Shown one piece after another: positions 1 through 10,800 of a DNA stretch of 36,828 nt. Positions within the stretch are counted from its first letter, which is position 1. Every line of letters starts with the position of its first letter. The notes below the pieces were generated by a model. The model saw only the letters and a program-made list of their open reading frames with translations, ran no database searches and was not told where the DNA came from. A program made the translations under genes and the position numbers. The stretch is from Sperchopsis tessellata. Lineage: Eukaryota; Arthropoda; Insecta; Coleoptera; Hydrophilidae. Where the stretch lies: the NCBI GenBank assembly GCA_033557685.1, contig JAWQRN010000132.1, forward strand, positions 1 through 36,828, given 5' to 3'.

Positions 1-1530
1 TGACAAGATTGCAGTTGTGTATCCTTGTTTTCCAATGATGTTCCCTGTAAATATGTATATGCTTGTTTTGATTTGTGGATGATATTTTTTACATAATTTT
101 TATTTTAATTTAATTTTGTGTCAGGCGGATTTGGGTAAATGAATTTTTTTATATATATTCTTTGCGTTCTTTGTGGTGGTGATTGTCACGTGCTAATTGC
201 CTTGAGCAATTTTGTGACTGTTTTATGTTATTATATATATACATATATTTAAAAAAAGAAAAAAAAAGAGAAAAAAAAAAATTGCCCAGATTACCTCCTA
301 TACGCATTAAATTTTTGTTGATATTGTGTGACTTTCTAATGCCCTTGTGGAGTCAGATCACTTCAATCTCTCACATTATGTTTCTTTACATTTCCATTGA
401 AAAAAAAAATATGCATTTATCACAGAAACAAAAAGCTCCACAGGTAATCAGTATGTCGGGCAATTATTTTAATTATGATTTCACAGAATTTCATTCTTCT
501 GTCTACTTGAAACATGGAACAAATCATTTCTGCAAACTTTACAACTGGATGTTAGAAAAGATGTTTGACATATTGTCAAAAAAGTCACACATTTGAAGGG
601 TTTTACATGCGAAACGATAAATACGAAATCTAATATTGATGTATTATTCATAAAACACTTTGGTAAGAAAATTAATAATTGAATTTTCATTTACAAAAAT
701 GAGTGTGTAGGGATTAAAATACTTTTCAATTAAGGTGTAAAAAAATACCCATCTAGCAATTTAAAGATTTTAAGTTCATATTCCAAGTTTATCCAAACTT
801 TGGTGAAAAAAAAACTCTATTTTTTTCAAAAATTAAGAGGTCAGGGGAGACTTTAGAAAAAGGGACTTAACTACTTAGGGAACACAGTATTAGCTCCGTT
901 TATGGCATTTAGCTAAAACGCCGCTTTGTTAATACGGCACTTTTCAATTATATTCGCTTTTATTATTTTCGGTGGTTGCCTTCAATCAATCAATTTATTT
1001 GCTGCGAAAATATTACTTATATTTTAACAAAGTCATAATATTAAAAAAAAAATACAAAATCAATAATAGAAAATTTACAGTATGAAATTCAAAATCCACA
1101 AAGATACACTCGCACATTCACAATAAACCATGATATCACAATGCATGCATATCGCAATTCATATACTTCTCAAAGCTAAAGAAATTAATCAAAAACCCTC
1201 GCAATCTCCCATTCAATCGTTTTCTTTGGTTCTCCTGTGGTATTTTGTTTTCTTTTGTTAAGGAATTTGAATCCCCACTTATTCTGTGCCATGGTATTAA
1301 CAGCTGTTCCTTGCCACGTGTATTGTAGGCATGTACACCCTCATGGGTTAACTGATTTTTCTTGGTTCATGTGGAACACGACGAAGTAAATGTACAGTGC
1401 TGGGAGAGTCACGATCTCAAGCCTTCTAAATGCTCATGCCAATACACGAATGATTCTCTTCTGCTTGAGAAAAGCATTTTTTAGATGGCTAGATGTACCG
1501 CAAGTATGTTTTATATATATATATATATAT
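1..1530. other. AT-rich sequence without a recognised gene
   Basis: The stretch contains homopolymer A/T runs (about 250-280), short TA repeats and a TA microsatellite at 1511-1530. Open frames at 183-596 and 1390-1665 are low-complexity and match no family I know. If the zinc-finger gene continues leftwards, this would be its intron. Confidence 0.4.
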
Positions 1531-1616
1531 TGTAACGGTACGGTATATCCTAATTATTTATTTTTTTTCCATTTTAATCAAATTTCAGTTTTATTCTTTG
1601 AAAGTATATTTTTCTT

Positions 1617-1829
1617 GTGCCGCCACTGGCTATTCCAGTTATACTACCGAACATTGAAGGAATGAGGGATCGCCAGATGTTTGCAAGCACGGCGGTATTT
1701 TTCCATGTGCCAGAAAGGAAGCCGACGATCGCTACATACGAGCCACAGAGAGAGGGATATTTAGTGTTTCCCGCGTATGTGGGTGCAGAGAAGATCTTAC
1801 AAGCATTGGAGTTCGCTCTCCCCCAATAA
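1617..1829 (+). CDS. Short coding-like open frame of unknown origin within the candidate LTR
   Basis: The frame reads through VPPLAIPVILPNIEGMRD and FFHVPERKPTIATYEPQRE to a TAA after KILQALEFALPQ. Unlike the surrounding sequence it is balanced in base composition and uses many GC-rich codons (CCG, GCG, CGC). That suggests real or recently real coding sequence. The open frame extends a few codons upstream of the GTG. I do not recognise a domain. It may be the tail of a retrotransposon protein or an exon of an unknown gene, since CAG sequences upstream could serve as acceptors. Confidence 0.3.
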   Translation: MPPLAIPVILPNIEGMRDRQMFASTAVFFHVPERKPTIATYEPQREGYLVFPAYVGAEKILQALEFALPQ

Positions 1830-2041
1830 AATAAACGCATGGTCGAGACTTAGCCTTTAAATATCGATGGTCAGGTAGAAATTGGTCAATTCTTCGAGAT
1901 TATTTGACTAGAACAGTCACTACGCTGTTAGAAATCGATTCGAGCTGCTTCATTATATTATTCAGTTTCATTTTAAATATTCAAGCTTAACTTTAACGTA
2001 CTTCTATTATTTCAATTTATTTTCTTTATTTTTCGAGTGCC

Positions 2042-2490
2042 GTCAGAACTTAGTTAGTTTGCACTTGTTAAATTTTATTTTGTTATACATTTTTTTATTT
2101 TATTCTTCATTTTGCCCGCTTTATATTGTAATTCTGTTGGCTGAACGGACATCCCATATTTGCTTTTTCAACGTAAACGTCTCTCCGTAAAGCTTAGAAT
2201 TAGAAGATATCCATTTGGGGCAATCCGCAGTACATCCAGAACTTGGTTAGTTTACATTTGTTAAATTTTATTTTATTTTTTTATTTTTATTTTATTCTTC
2301 AAATTGCCCTGTATATTCTAATTCTGTTGGTTGAGCGGACATCCCGTATTTGCGTTGTCAATATGAACGTCTCTCCGTAAATCCTAGAATTAGAATATAT
2401 TCATCTGGGGCCACCCGCGGTTTATTCTGGCGTTTAGTTTGGTGGACATCCCGTATTTGTGTTGTCAACATGAACGTCTCTCTACTACTC
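2042..2490 (+). repeat. About 190-bp tandem repeat, two copies plus a shortened third
   Basis: TTAGTTTGCACTTGTTAAAT near 2053 recurs as TTAGTTTACATTTGTTAAAT near 2246 (193 bases on). GGACATCCC(A/G)TATTTG recurs at about 2148, 2338 and 2445, followed each time by an AACGTCTCTC block. The third copy lacks about 80 bases. The repeats lie inside the candidate LTR and may be its U3 repeats. Confidence 0.75.
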
Positions 2491-3046
2491 CTTGCCCCAG
2501 AATATTGTCGAATTAATTATTGTAAATTCTTCGCGACTGTTTCATTTATTTATTTATTCAAGTGTAACTTAGTTGAGTAGCCGAAAGAATTCTAGTTAGC
2601 GTTCCGCGCATCAAATGTATTTAACCAACCAGTGTAATAAATACAAAACCCAGTAAGTTTCTCTCTCTCTCTAAAAACTTCCCTGCCACGCAAGTCGAAC
2701 CGTCGCGAGTGCGCAAGTGTATACCCGCGCAACATTTTATTTTATTCGTGTTACTTGTTACTGTATTTTCAATTTTCATTGTCCTTTGTTGTTTTATTAT
2801 TTATCATTGTACTTTTTTATTTCTGTTACTTCGGTTCTGTATATTCGATGTTTACATTGTCCTTTCTTGTCTTGCATTGTCATATTTCACTTTTACTGTT
2901 AGATATTTTATTTTCAGGGTTTCTGGTCATATTCTTTTATTTCCGTAATATATAGCGGTGTTATATTTATTGTTGCCATCGGAAAGCCATTTGCCTTCAG
3001 CCAGGCACATGTATTTTATTATTGTCACTGACAGGGTCAATAGACG

Positions 3047-3240
3047 ACTAGGCTCGTCCCTAAATCGCAAAACGACAGGTATTAATAGTTGCATATCCAT
3101 CAAGTCTAGATCCTCGTGCCTTTTATCTGTCCATCAGAACTTTCTCCACCAATCAGTAAGAGAGCTTTCTCCACCAAGTACTCAGAGAGCTAGGCTCGTC
3201 CCTGAATCGCAAAACGACAGGTATTAATAGATGTTCCATC
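3047..3240 (+). repeat. Direct repeat of about 45 bp, 133 bases apart
   Basis: AGGCTCGTCCCTAAATCGCA followed by AAACGACAGGTATTAATAG occurs near 3049 and again near 3191 with one change (G for A). GAGAGCT and TTTCTCCACCA motifs are repeated between the copies. The repeat lies inside the candidate LTR. Confidence 0.7.
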
Positions 3241-3600
3241 AGGTCATAACTCTTATCTTTTCTACTTGGCATCCTAATATTAAATATTCAGCACGTGTCT
3301 GGCTTACTGCAGGTGGCTTGCCGATTGTTACAATTATCTCTGCACGTATCCTTTTTATTCCAATAGATAGTATTTCGACTAATTTGCGTTATTTGATTTG
3401 CTTCGGCGATCTCCACTTCCTAATAGAATCTATTTCAGGTTACTTACACAATTCTTGGGTCCTATTATATTATTTGCCACTAGACGTATCACATTGGTTT
3501 AGAACAAACTCGCTCCACGAGTAATTGTTTATTAGTTTTATCCGGTAACGTAGTCAAAATCTCCATCAACATATTGTTACCTTGGTTCTTCAAACCGTTA

Positions 3601-3674
3601 CATTGGTCCGTAGTGACCTAGGATCACTTTCTATCTGTAACATTGGTGCCTGTGACACAGGGTCACTTTCAAAC
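3601..3674 (+). repeat. Duplicated primer-site-like block, period 40 bp
   Basis: CATTGGTCCGTAGTGACCTA at 3601 recurs as CATTGGTGCCTGTGACACAG at 3641, each followed by GG(A/G)TCACTTTC. This resembles a retrotransposon leader in which the segment after the LTR has been duplicated. The assignment as a primer binding site is inference. Confidence 0.4.
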
Positions 3675-3679
3675 CGTTT

Positions 3680-3958
3680 TAATATATATCTTGTGTTATT
3701 CCAGTCAGAAACTTCCTGGCATAAATTCTTGTTCCACCATATCTGCTGGATTTTCTGCAATAAGCACTTGTATCCATCCAAGTTATATAATGGAAGTTTA
3801 TCCTCGAAGAGCCAATGCTCAGAGATACACAAGATGTCAATGTCCAGATTAAGTTGAACAAATTGCTGAACCTGTTGTAGTGTCTCTCTCAGTGATTGAA
3901 TATATGAACATGTAAAATCAACAGCGTACATTTTTTTGCTTCTGGTCTGGTACCTCAA
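3680..3958 (-). pseudogene. Non-LTR retrotransposon endonuclease fragment, frameshifted
   Basis: On the minus strand the frame reads QVQQFVQLNLDIDILCISEH and WLFEDKLPLYNLDGYK, matching the start of the apurinic-type endonuclease of CR1/jockey-like LINEs (the I/L-C-I-S-E-H-W strand). After GYK the match continues in another frame as AYCRKSSRYGGTRIYARKF, the conserved GG-x-x-I-Y strand. A frameshift near 3775 therefore breaks the gene. Only the N-terminal third of the domain is present. Confidence 0.75.
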
Positions 3959-3959
3959 A

Positions 3960-4511
3960 TGTTGGATCTTGTGTGTTAATTGACATTATTTGGTGCTTGG
4001 AGGCATTAGGAGTTTAGCTAAAAAATGATCAATAATCACTCCCCTGAATCAGATGTTGGCGTTTATGTTTTGTATCTGTTCAAAAGGTACAGAGACTTGA
4101 CAAGAAATGTAATGACCAGCTGACTTCTTTGAAATTTTCCACATTTAGATGACTTTTGATCATTGCTTCAATGGTGCCCTTAGCCAACTTATATATGTGA
4201 AAGTGAGAAAATCTTGCCTTGCTTACCAGCAGTGAACGCGAACATAAGCTGAGGTTTTTATTACATATTTTTACTTTTAAGTTTTCTTTGCCAAGTGATA
4301 TTGCGCATAGTAATAGTGCAAACATAGTTTAAGACTTTTATATGCATTAGCAAGTGAAGAATACCCATTGAATTAGCGAGGCATGTCTGTACCGATTTAA
4401 GTAGTACGATAAATGTAAAGTGTTTACAATACCAATACAATATATCTTAAAAAATATTTATTTCAAAATTTACTAAGGGATTAGACTATATTTAGTTTTA
4501 GCAATATAAAA
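3960..4511. other. No recognised feature
   Basis: AT-rich sequence between the LINE fragment and zinc-finger exon 5. The minus-strand frame at 4080-4325 matches nothing I know. Confidence 0.4.
4457..4462 (-). terminator. Possible polyadenylation signal for a short zinc-finger transcript
   Basis: AATAAA on the minus strand, about 50 bases after the in-frame TAA that follows exon 5. It would serve a transcript in which the exon 5 donor is not used. In sequence this AT-rich the hexamer can also occur by chance. Confidence 0.3.
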
Positions 4512-4519
4512 TTACATAC

Positions 4520-4668
4520 CAGGTGGTTCCTCTGTTCCACAAGTCATGATGTGGTCTTTCAAAACAGTTCTACTTGTAAATTGTTGTTTACATATTTGAC
4601 AAAGATATTCTTGAGCTTCCAGTTCTCTTAAATCTTCTTCAGTAGCATGCAATTCGTCTTCTCGGTAC
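4520..4668 (-). CDS. Zinc-finger gene exon 5: finger 4, with a choice of splice or stop
   Basis: This exon encodes an acidic helix (YREDELHATEEDLRELEAQ) and finger 4, CQICKQQFTSRTVLKDHIMT then C, a C2HC finger. After GTEEPP the sequence is a strong GTATGT donor at 4514-4519. If it is not spliced, the frame reads only Gly-Met and then TAA at 4512-4514, and an AATAAA lies about 50 bases downstream (4457-4462, minus strand). The gene may therefore end here as a 418-residue protein, or continue to exons beyond the left edge. I find no further finger-coding exon in 1-4500. Confidence 0.82.
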
Positions 4669-7600
4669 CTATAAGCAATACAAATTTTTACACCTACACC
4701 TTCAATGGTAGAAGAGGAACCTATTATGTATGTATGTACTTTTTCATAAAATACACTTATTTAATGTTGGTAACTGGAAAATTAACATTTTAAAAGTTCT
4801 GTTTTCAAGTTACAACTTTTTTAAGAAAACAATTTCAGATAGACAAAAGAAATAAGTTAAGATCGGAAAAAATTCAAAATGTTTTGTTTGTTAAGAAACA
4901 TATGATTAGGAAAATAAAAACATAAATAATAGTTGGTCTTAGTAGTAGAAATAGAATATTCCTTTCTATTCATTTTAAAATTACCTTAGAAACTAGGAGT
5001 TGTTTCCAGGTGAAAACCGTGCAAAGAATCTGAGAAATTCTGATGTTTTGTCCACTAATGCAAGATTTTTATTATCACACATTCTTCTAGAATGACTAAT
5101 ATAAAGATACTAATAGTCAGTGTTAGTCATTCATTAAAGAGATCTCTCGCATTGACAATGTCTCTTGTTACTTTAAATGAAACGCTGGTATTTCTCGGAG
5201 CCCCTACACGGTGTACCTACCCCGAAACAAATATTCTATTGTGAGTAACCACATAAGTTTTTTACAGTTTATTAATTTAGCAATTGATATATACTAAGTC
5301 ATAATGTGTAGTACTGTGAAGAAATTATCTCTGGAAACCACAATTTTGAGTTTTATTATAAATTATATACTAAATTACCATGCTTTTGAATCATCTTCCG
5401 ATGGGTTTGTACTAGTATTGACTTGGATTCCTTCCATAAGATCTTCAGTCTCACTAAACTCATTAAAATCTACTTTTGAGGAGGCACCACTTCCTAATTT
5501 ATGGAAAGTTTTTAAATGGTGATCTAAAGTTTCTTGTTTCCGGAATGATTTGTGGCATTTATAACAATTAATATGGTGTTCTTGATGGTGCTGCTTTTGT
5601 TCTGCTTCAAGTTTTAAATTCTCCTACAAATAAAAAATCTAAATTTAATTTAAGAGATCATTAACAAAAATTAGTGCTTAAAGAATTAATAGAATGAAAG
5701 ACATACAATGACAATTAAAGTGCAGTCAATTCAATCTAACTTAAAAAGTGGTATTATCATGTGCAATAAATCTATTTCAGCCTGGGAAAGTACAGCTGTC
5801 AAAACTATCCGTTGTAATGCTTATTGCTTTAAGAACTGTGTAAAGTTCACATTATTTGTCAGTATGTTTTCAGAAACATTCTGAGATATATTTTGAAATA
5901 TGTTATTTATGCTTTTATATATAATACATTATTTAAAATTATGTACGATAAAAAAGATATTTGTTACGTTACACCACTGGCCTATTTTTAATGACGTCAC
6001 TTTCAAGTTAGACTGAACTGACACTAGTTGATAAGGCACAGATTGTGTAAAGAAATACATATTTTATTTAAGAAATTAAAAAGTCAGTGAAAAAATATAA
6101 CAGATGTCATAGATCTATTTCTTCAGAATATTTCACTTAAGCAAACATTGATTCTCGCTGGAGATTTGAATAACCTATTGTTAACACATAATTTAATAAT
6201 GCATGTAAAAGATTATACTGGGGTCACCACTAGTTCAGCCTCTAAAATTGACTATATATGTTCAAACGAGAGTGAAAATAATATTGATGTCATGGTTAGC
6301 GAACCAGGTTTATCAGATCATAGAGCTATTCTTTGTAGAGTGGCTGTTCCTACCGGGGAAAGAAAGGAAAACAAAACTAAGAAGGTACGAGTATTCTCTT
6401 CAGGAAATTTTGAGAAATGTTTTAACATGTTCTAATTTTCCGTGGAATGATGAATTAGTGGGCAATTTTAATAATAAATTTACATATGTATTGATATTTT
6501 GCCAGAATTATTGAATATTTGTTTCCCTTATAAAACAATTAAACATAATAAAAAACCTTGGATTGTCCATTTTATTGAGGAGTAAGCGTACTTTGTCCTC
6601 TACTTGAGTACATACACTGACAAGAGTTTTACCATACTATTTATAGGAATTAAGTCAGAATTTTGAAAAGAACTGCCTAATGTGCCGCATCTCTTTTTCA
6701 TCAAAATAGGTTACAAAGAGCAAGTAATAAGCAGAAGGAAACTGGGAATATTGTAAATGAACTGAAAGGAGGGGCCAATTAAAAAAACAGGTATTTCTAC
6801 GATTAGAATTATTATTACTTATTTCAGAAAATACCTTAGCTGTGTTGCACAAAACTTACTAAACAATATTATGTAGCGAGTTTGAGAGACAAAATTAAAA
6901 TTTGATTAGAAACCCGCCAACCACCACAGTTATAGTAGTGCCCAAGTTTTGTGCAGATCTGAAGCTGCCTTAAACTCGACCTCTTGAGTTCGAGCCGAGT
7001 AAGAATTTGTATGAGCGTACATATTATTTATACTCTGTAACCTCGTTATACAATTTTCAAATATATTCAATCCTAATTTTATTTGTGATTAATTATGCTT
7101 CCAAAACAAAACTATTTCACAATTAATTTGGTAAACAGTGATTTGCAATTAAAAATTTGTATAATCTAAATGGATTTTTCTGCTACAATCAAACACAAAA
7201 ATAAGAATCCCACTGGTGTTGATGCTCTTCCTGTAAAAATTATGAACTGTTTGCCTTGTTCTGATTTAAACACACAGTATGGACTCATCAATGAATCATT
7301 TGAGGATGTTGTTTTTCCTACTAGTATGGAATTTTAGACTTATTGCACTGTTTGTATACAGTATCAAAGGTGGTTGAGAGCTTGGTTAAGAAGCTCATGC
7401 TTGGATTTGCTAATAAATACCACTTGATCTCTGAAGCTCAATTTGGTTTTTAAAGAGGATTAACCAATAGAGATACAGCTTTCCATTGTCTGAGAAAAAT
7501 CTACAGCAAACATAATTAAAATTATATATATGTAGCTTTGAGGTGGATAGACAATATAGAGGTCCTGTTAGGAAAGTTGTCAGGTGCTTCTTATACATTA

Positions 7601-7850
7601 TAGGATGGGGGTTATTTTGTGACCAAAAAATAAAAATAAGGATGCATCTCTCAATTAATTTTGAATTTCTAGTTAATAAAAATAAATTTCAAATAGGTAA
7701 ATGGTAATTGTACATGTAGTACATAAAAATCTGTGTAAGGTAATATTTCTTGTTTAAAAAGTGTATTAAGAGTACAGTTCAAGCTGGTTTTAACTGTATT
7801 TTTTTGCAAGAAAGCAAAATATTGCTTTGTTGCGATGAAATATGGACAAA

Positions 7851-7885
<35 letters not shown>

Positions 7886-10800
7886 CGTTTTTTTAATATA
7901 CGCTAAAAATTAAAAAAAAAACACATATAATTACAAATATAAACAAATACACTTACAATATCCTGTTGTGTGGCTGAAATTTGTACTGGTTGTGGTTCAT
8001 AATGTCCTTTTAAATGTTGAAAGAATTGAAGTTGGTCATGGCAAACTGCTGTGCACAGTTGACAGGTGAACGGAACAGAAACATTAATGGGTGTTATTGT
8101 AGTTTCACAAAGCCTTTGGTGTTGTATGAACTCTTCGGCGTGAGTAAATATTTGCTCACATAAACTACATTTATGTAATTTGCGTGATGTCAAACAATTT
8201 TTCCTCAGTTTTCGTGATATTCGTTTCTTATGAGGAAGGATTTTCTTTGATGAACGTAAATCTGATCTGAAAATGAAAATAAATGATTTATGAAAAAACA
8301 ATGAAAAGTGTGCAATGATTTTCTGTAACAAGACAACATAATACATACATTGGGCCGATTTATAATATACGGTCTCGAACAATATTTAGTCGGCGTCACA
8401 TTGTCTCGTTTAAGTGGGGCTCCTGCATTTCTCAATTTTGCATATTATATACAAAATTTTTATTAACCAATTATTTTGTCACATTCAAAATAAGGTAGGA
8501 AGATATTCATAGCCACATCTAGAAATGCTCTAGTTTAAGGGTTTGGTGAAAATAAATTAATTGCACAACAAATTTAAAAATATAAACTTCTGTAGTTCAG
8601 ATGAAAGGAGACTGGTTTGCGTATTTGGTTCCTTAATAGCTGCAAAATATATGGAGCGGTCCCAGATTTCATATTGGTAAATATTCCGAATAATACAGCT
8701 GTTACTTGGAAGGTCGTTTAGAGATCATTTATATACTGGCTCTTACACAAGGTAGGGGTCGCTTGTATAAACTTTGATGGCATCTGCCTACAATTAAAGA
8801 TACTGCATTGCCATCTTGGTTCTACTAAGCATCCAATAAAATAGGATGCACTTGATTACGATATAAGAACTAAAATATCTTTATTTGTAGCAACTAAAAA
8901 AGCAAACCTCACAAAAAAGTTGGATTCCCTCTGTCATCTTATAAGCAGATAGAGTGGACATGCATGTGGGCCAGTGGCCTCAAGTGGTGCGATCTCTGAC
9001 TTAGAGTTTAGTTCATTCTGTTACAGTGAATGCACTTGACGTTGACTTTTTGGGTGTTATGGTAAACAGTGTAACACCATCTTCTGGTAGTATAGACAAA
9101 TCTAGTGGTGATAAATTTTCTAATCATTTTAATTCTGATAAACAAGTCTGTGAAAAGTGTGTTCCATGTTTTATTTTTAATTTTGCAATATTTTAGCAAT
9201 TTTGGTACTAGTAATCGAGTCTGTGATAGCAATATTTCTTGTTTTGCTTATAATGACTCTTCGTCTTTTTAAAAGAAACAATAATGTTTTGTCACACTGT
9301 AGTACTGTGGATGGCAAACCTTTTATTTATATTTCGAAACCAGGATATTTACCTAAGAAAACCTTTACGAATAATTGTATTTCCTACTCTTCTGTCAGAT
9401 CGCTTATTGCAATGATTATTCTCAGGACTTCATCCAAAAAACATTCTATATAAAGTACACAAAATCACAAACTCCCCTTTGCTATATATCCCTCCCATTC
9501 TTTGGGGAAATTTCATATAAGATTGCCCGTCTTTTGATGAGTGATGATGCCGTTATCTCGTATAGATATGTGGGTACCCTGAGTAACTTGTGGGCCAGAA
9601 ATAAAAATAAATTTGTCTCTAGGTTGGCTTGTGGAACCTACATCCTTTTTTATAAACATGGAGTCAACTACACTGGGCAGTCTGCTAGATCTGTTTCTGT
9701 CCGCTATAGAGAACATCTGCTCTGCATAAAAAACAAAAAACCACTTCCAGCTTCACTACTGCCACCATGCCCCCGATCTAAGAAACCCACACATCATAAT
9801 ATGCTCTATAAGGGTAGTAGGCTTAATATATCTGAACAATTGGAGATTTATATGTCCTCCTCCTACGACTCTAACATAAACGTCCTCTTTTTAGATGTAG
9901 ATGCTATTTTCTGTGTTGATATCTGATCCCTGTGTATATATCGTCGGCGAGTGTTATCGTTTTTCTCTACTTTCCATTTTTATGTGTACATGCGGTTTCC
10001 ATTGACAGTCACAGATATGTTTACATTTGCTAAGTCCCTTTCTCTGTGTATTTTAACTACATTTTTCATCTTTTTAGAGCCTGATGATGGAGTGTTTGTG
10101 CTCTGAAACTGGTAGTTCCTAATTATTTAATGTGATTAAATATATTGTAAAAGACAACCACTTTTTTATATTGAAATAATAATTTTTATATGTACCAAGG
10201 ATTATTACATACATCCTCGGATTAATTAAACTTACCTATTCTCTCCTTCAGAATCTCTATGACCAAGAGTATTATCAATTTCTTCTTCAGATTTAATTAA
10301 GTTGAGCTGTTCTGCACGATGATATACATCATGGTCAGTAAAATCTCTAGTGTCTATTAATTTGGATATGCCTTGTTTGTATAGGCTGTCCGATTCAACA
10401 ATTTGTAAATATCCACCATTAATAGCAGATGCAGCTTTTCCTAAAAGCAGACTTATCTAATAAATAAAAATTCATCAGTATATTAATATAAACATATACA
10501 GATCAATAGCATAAATGCTAAAGTTATGTGTACTTTTAACTGCTTATTTAGAAGTGATATTAGTATATGTGTGCAGGCTGCTGATTAATTTAGTAAAAAT
10601 TTATAAATTACACTATACTTCATTTAAAAATGGTACAAATAATTGAAGATTATAATAAAGGAAAAACCATCTATTATCTTGTTCACTAAAATATCAAATT
10701 TTTCAATTAATCAAAATTCCCCTTTTTGTAAATGAGCTTTTTAAGGATATAAAAGTGAATCTACCATATACTTCAGACAAGGCAGATATAACACAAGAGT

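Larger units (their letters stand above)
1531..3602 (+). mobile_element. Candidate long terminal repeat (LTR retrotransposon)
   Basis: The interval begins TGTAACGG and ends CCGTTACA, an exact 8-bp inverted pair with the TG...CA ends expected of an LTR. It contains an AATAAA within GTGTAATAAATACAAAACC at about 2633-2650, like an R/U5 border. Directly after the end comes TTGGTCCGTAGTGACC, in the position and general form of a tRNA primer site. This block is repeated 40 bases later as TTGGTGCCTGTGACAC. Against it: no second LTR or gag/pol is visible in the window, and 2 kb is long for an LTR. Orientation is plus if the primer-site reading is right. Confidence 0.35.

Noticed and set aside
183..596. 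137-codon plus-strand frame
   Set aside because: Dominated by TA and A-run low complexity; no family resemblance.
1390..1665. 91-codon plus-strand frame
   Set aside because: Runs through a TA microsatellite and T-rich tract; composition is not protein-like.
2709..2955. Overlapping hydrophobic frames that look like a membrane protein
   Set aside because: Three overlapping frames are open at once because the sequence is T-rich; no conserved pattern. Lies inside the candidate LTR.
9202..9453. 83-codon plus-strand frame with a membrane-like start
   Set aside because: Weakly supported, overlaps the start of the Penelope-like element and shows no domain.
10441..10456. Alternative acceptor giving zinc-finger exon 2 an extra 16 bases
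   Set aside because: With the exon 1 phase it leads to a stop after about a dozen codons; the inner AG keeps the frame.
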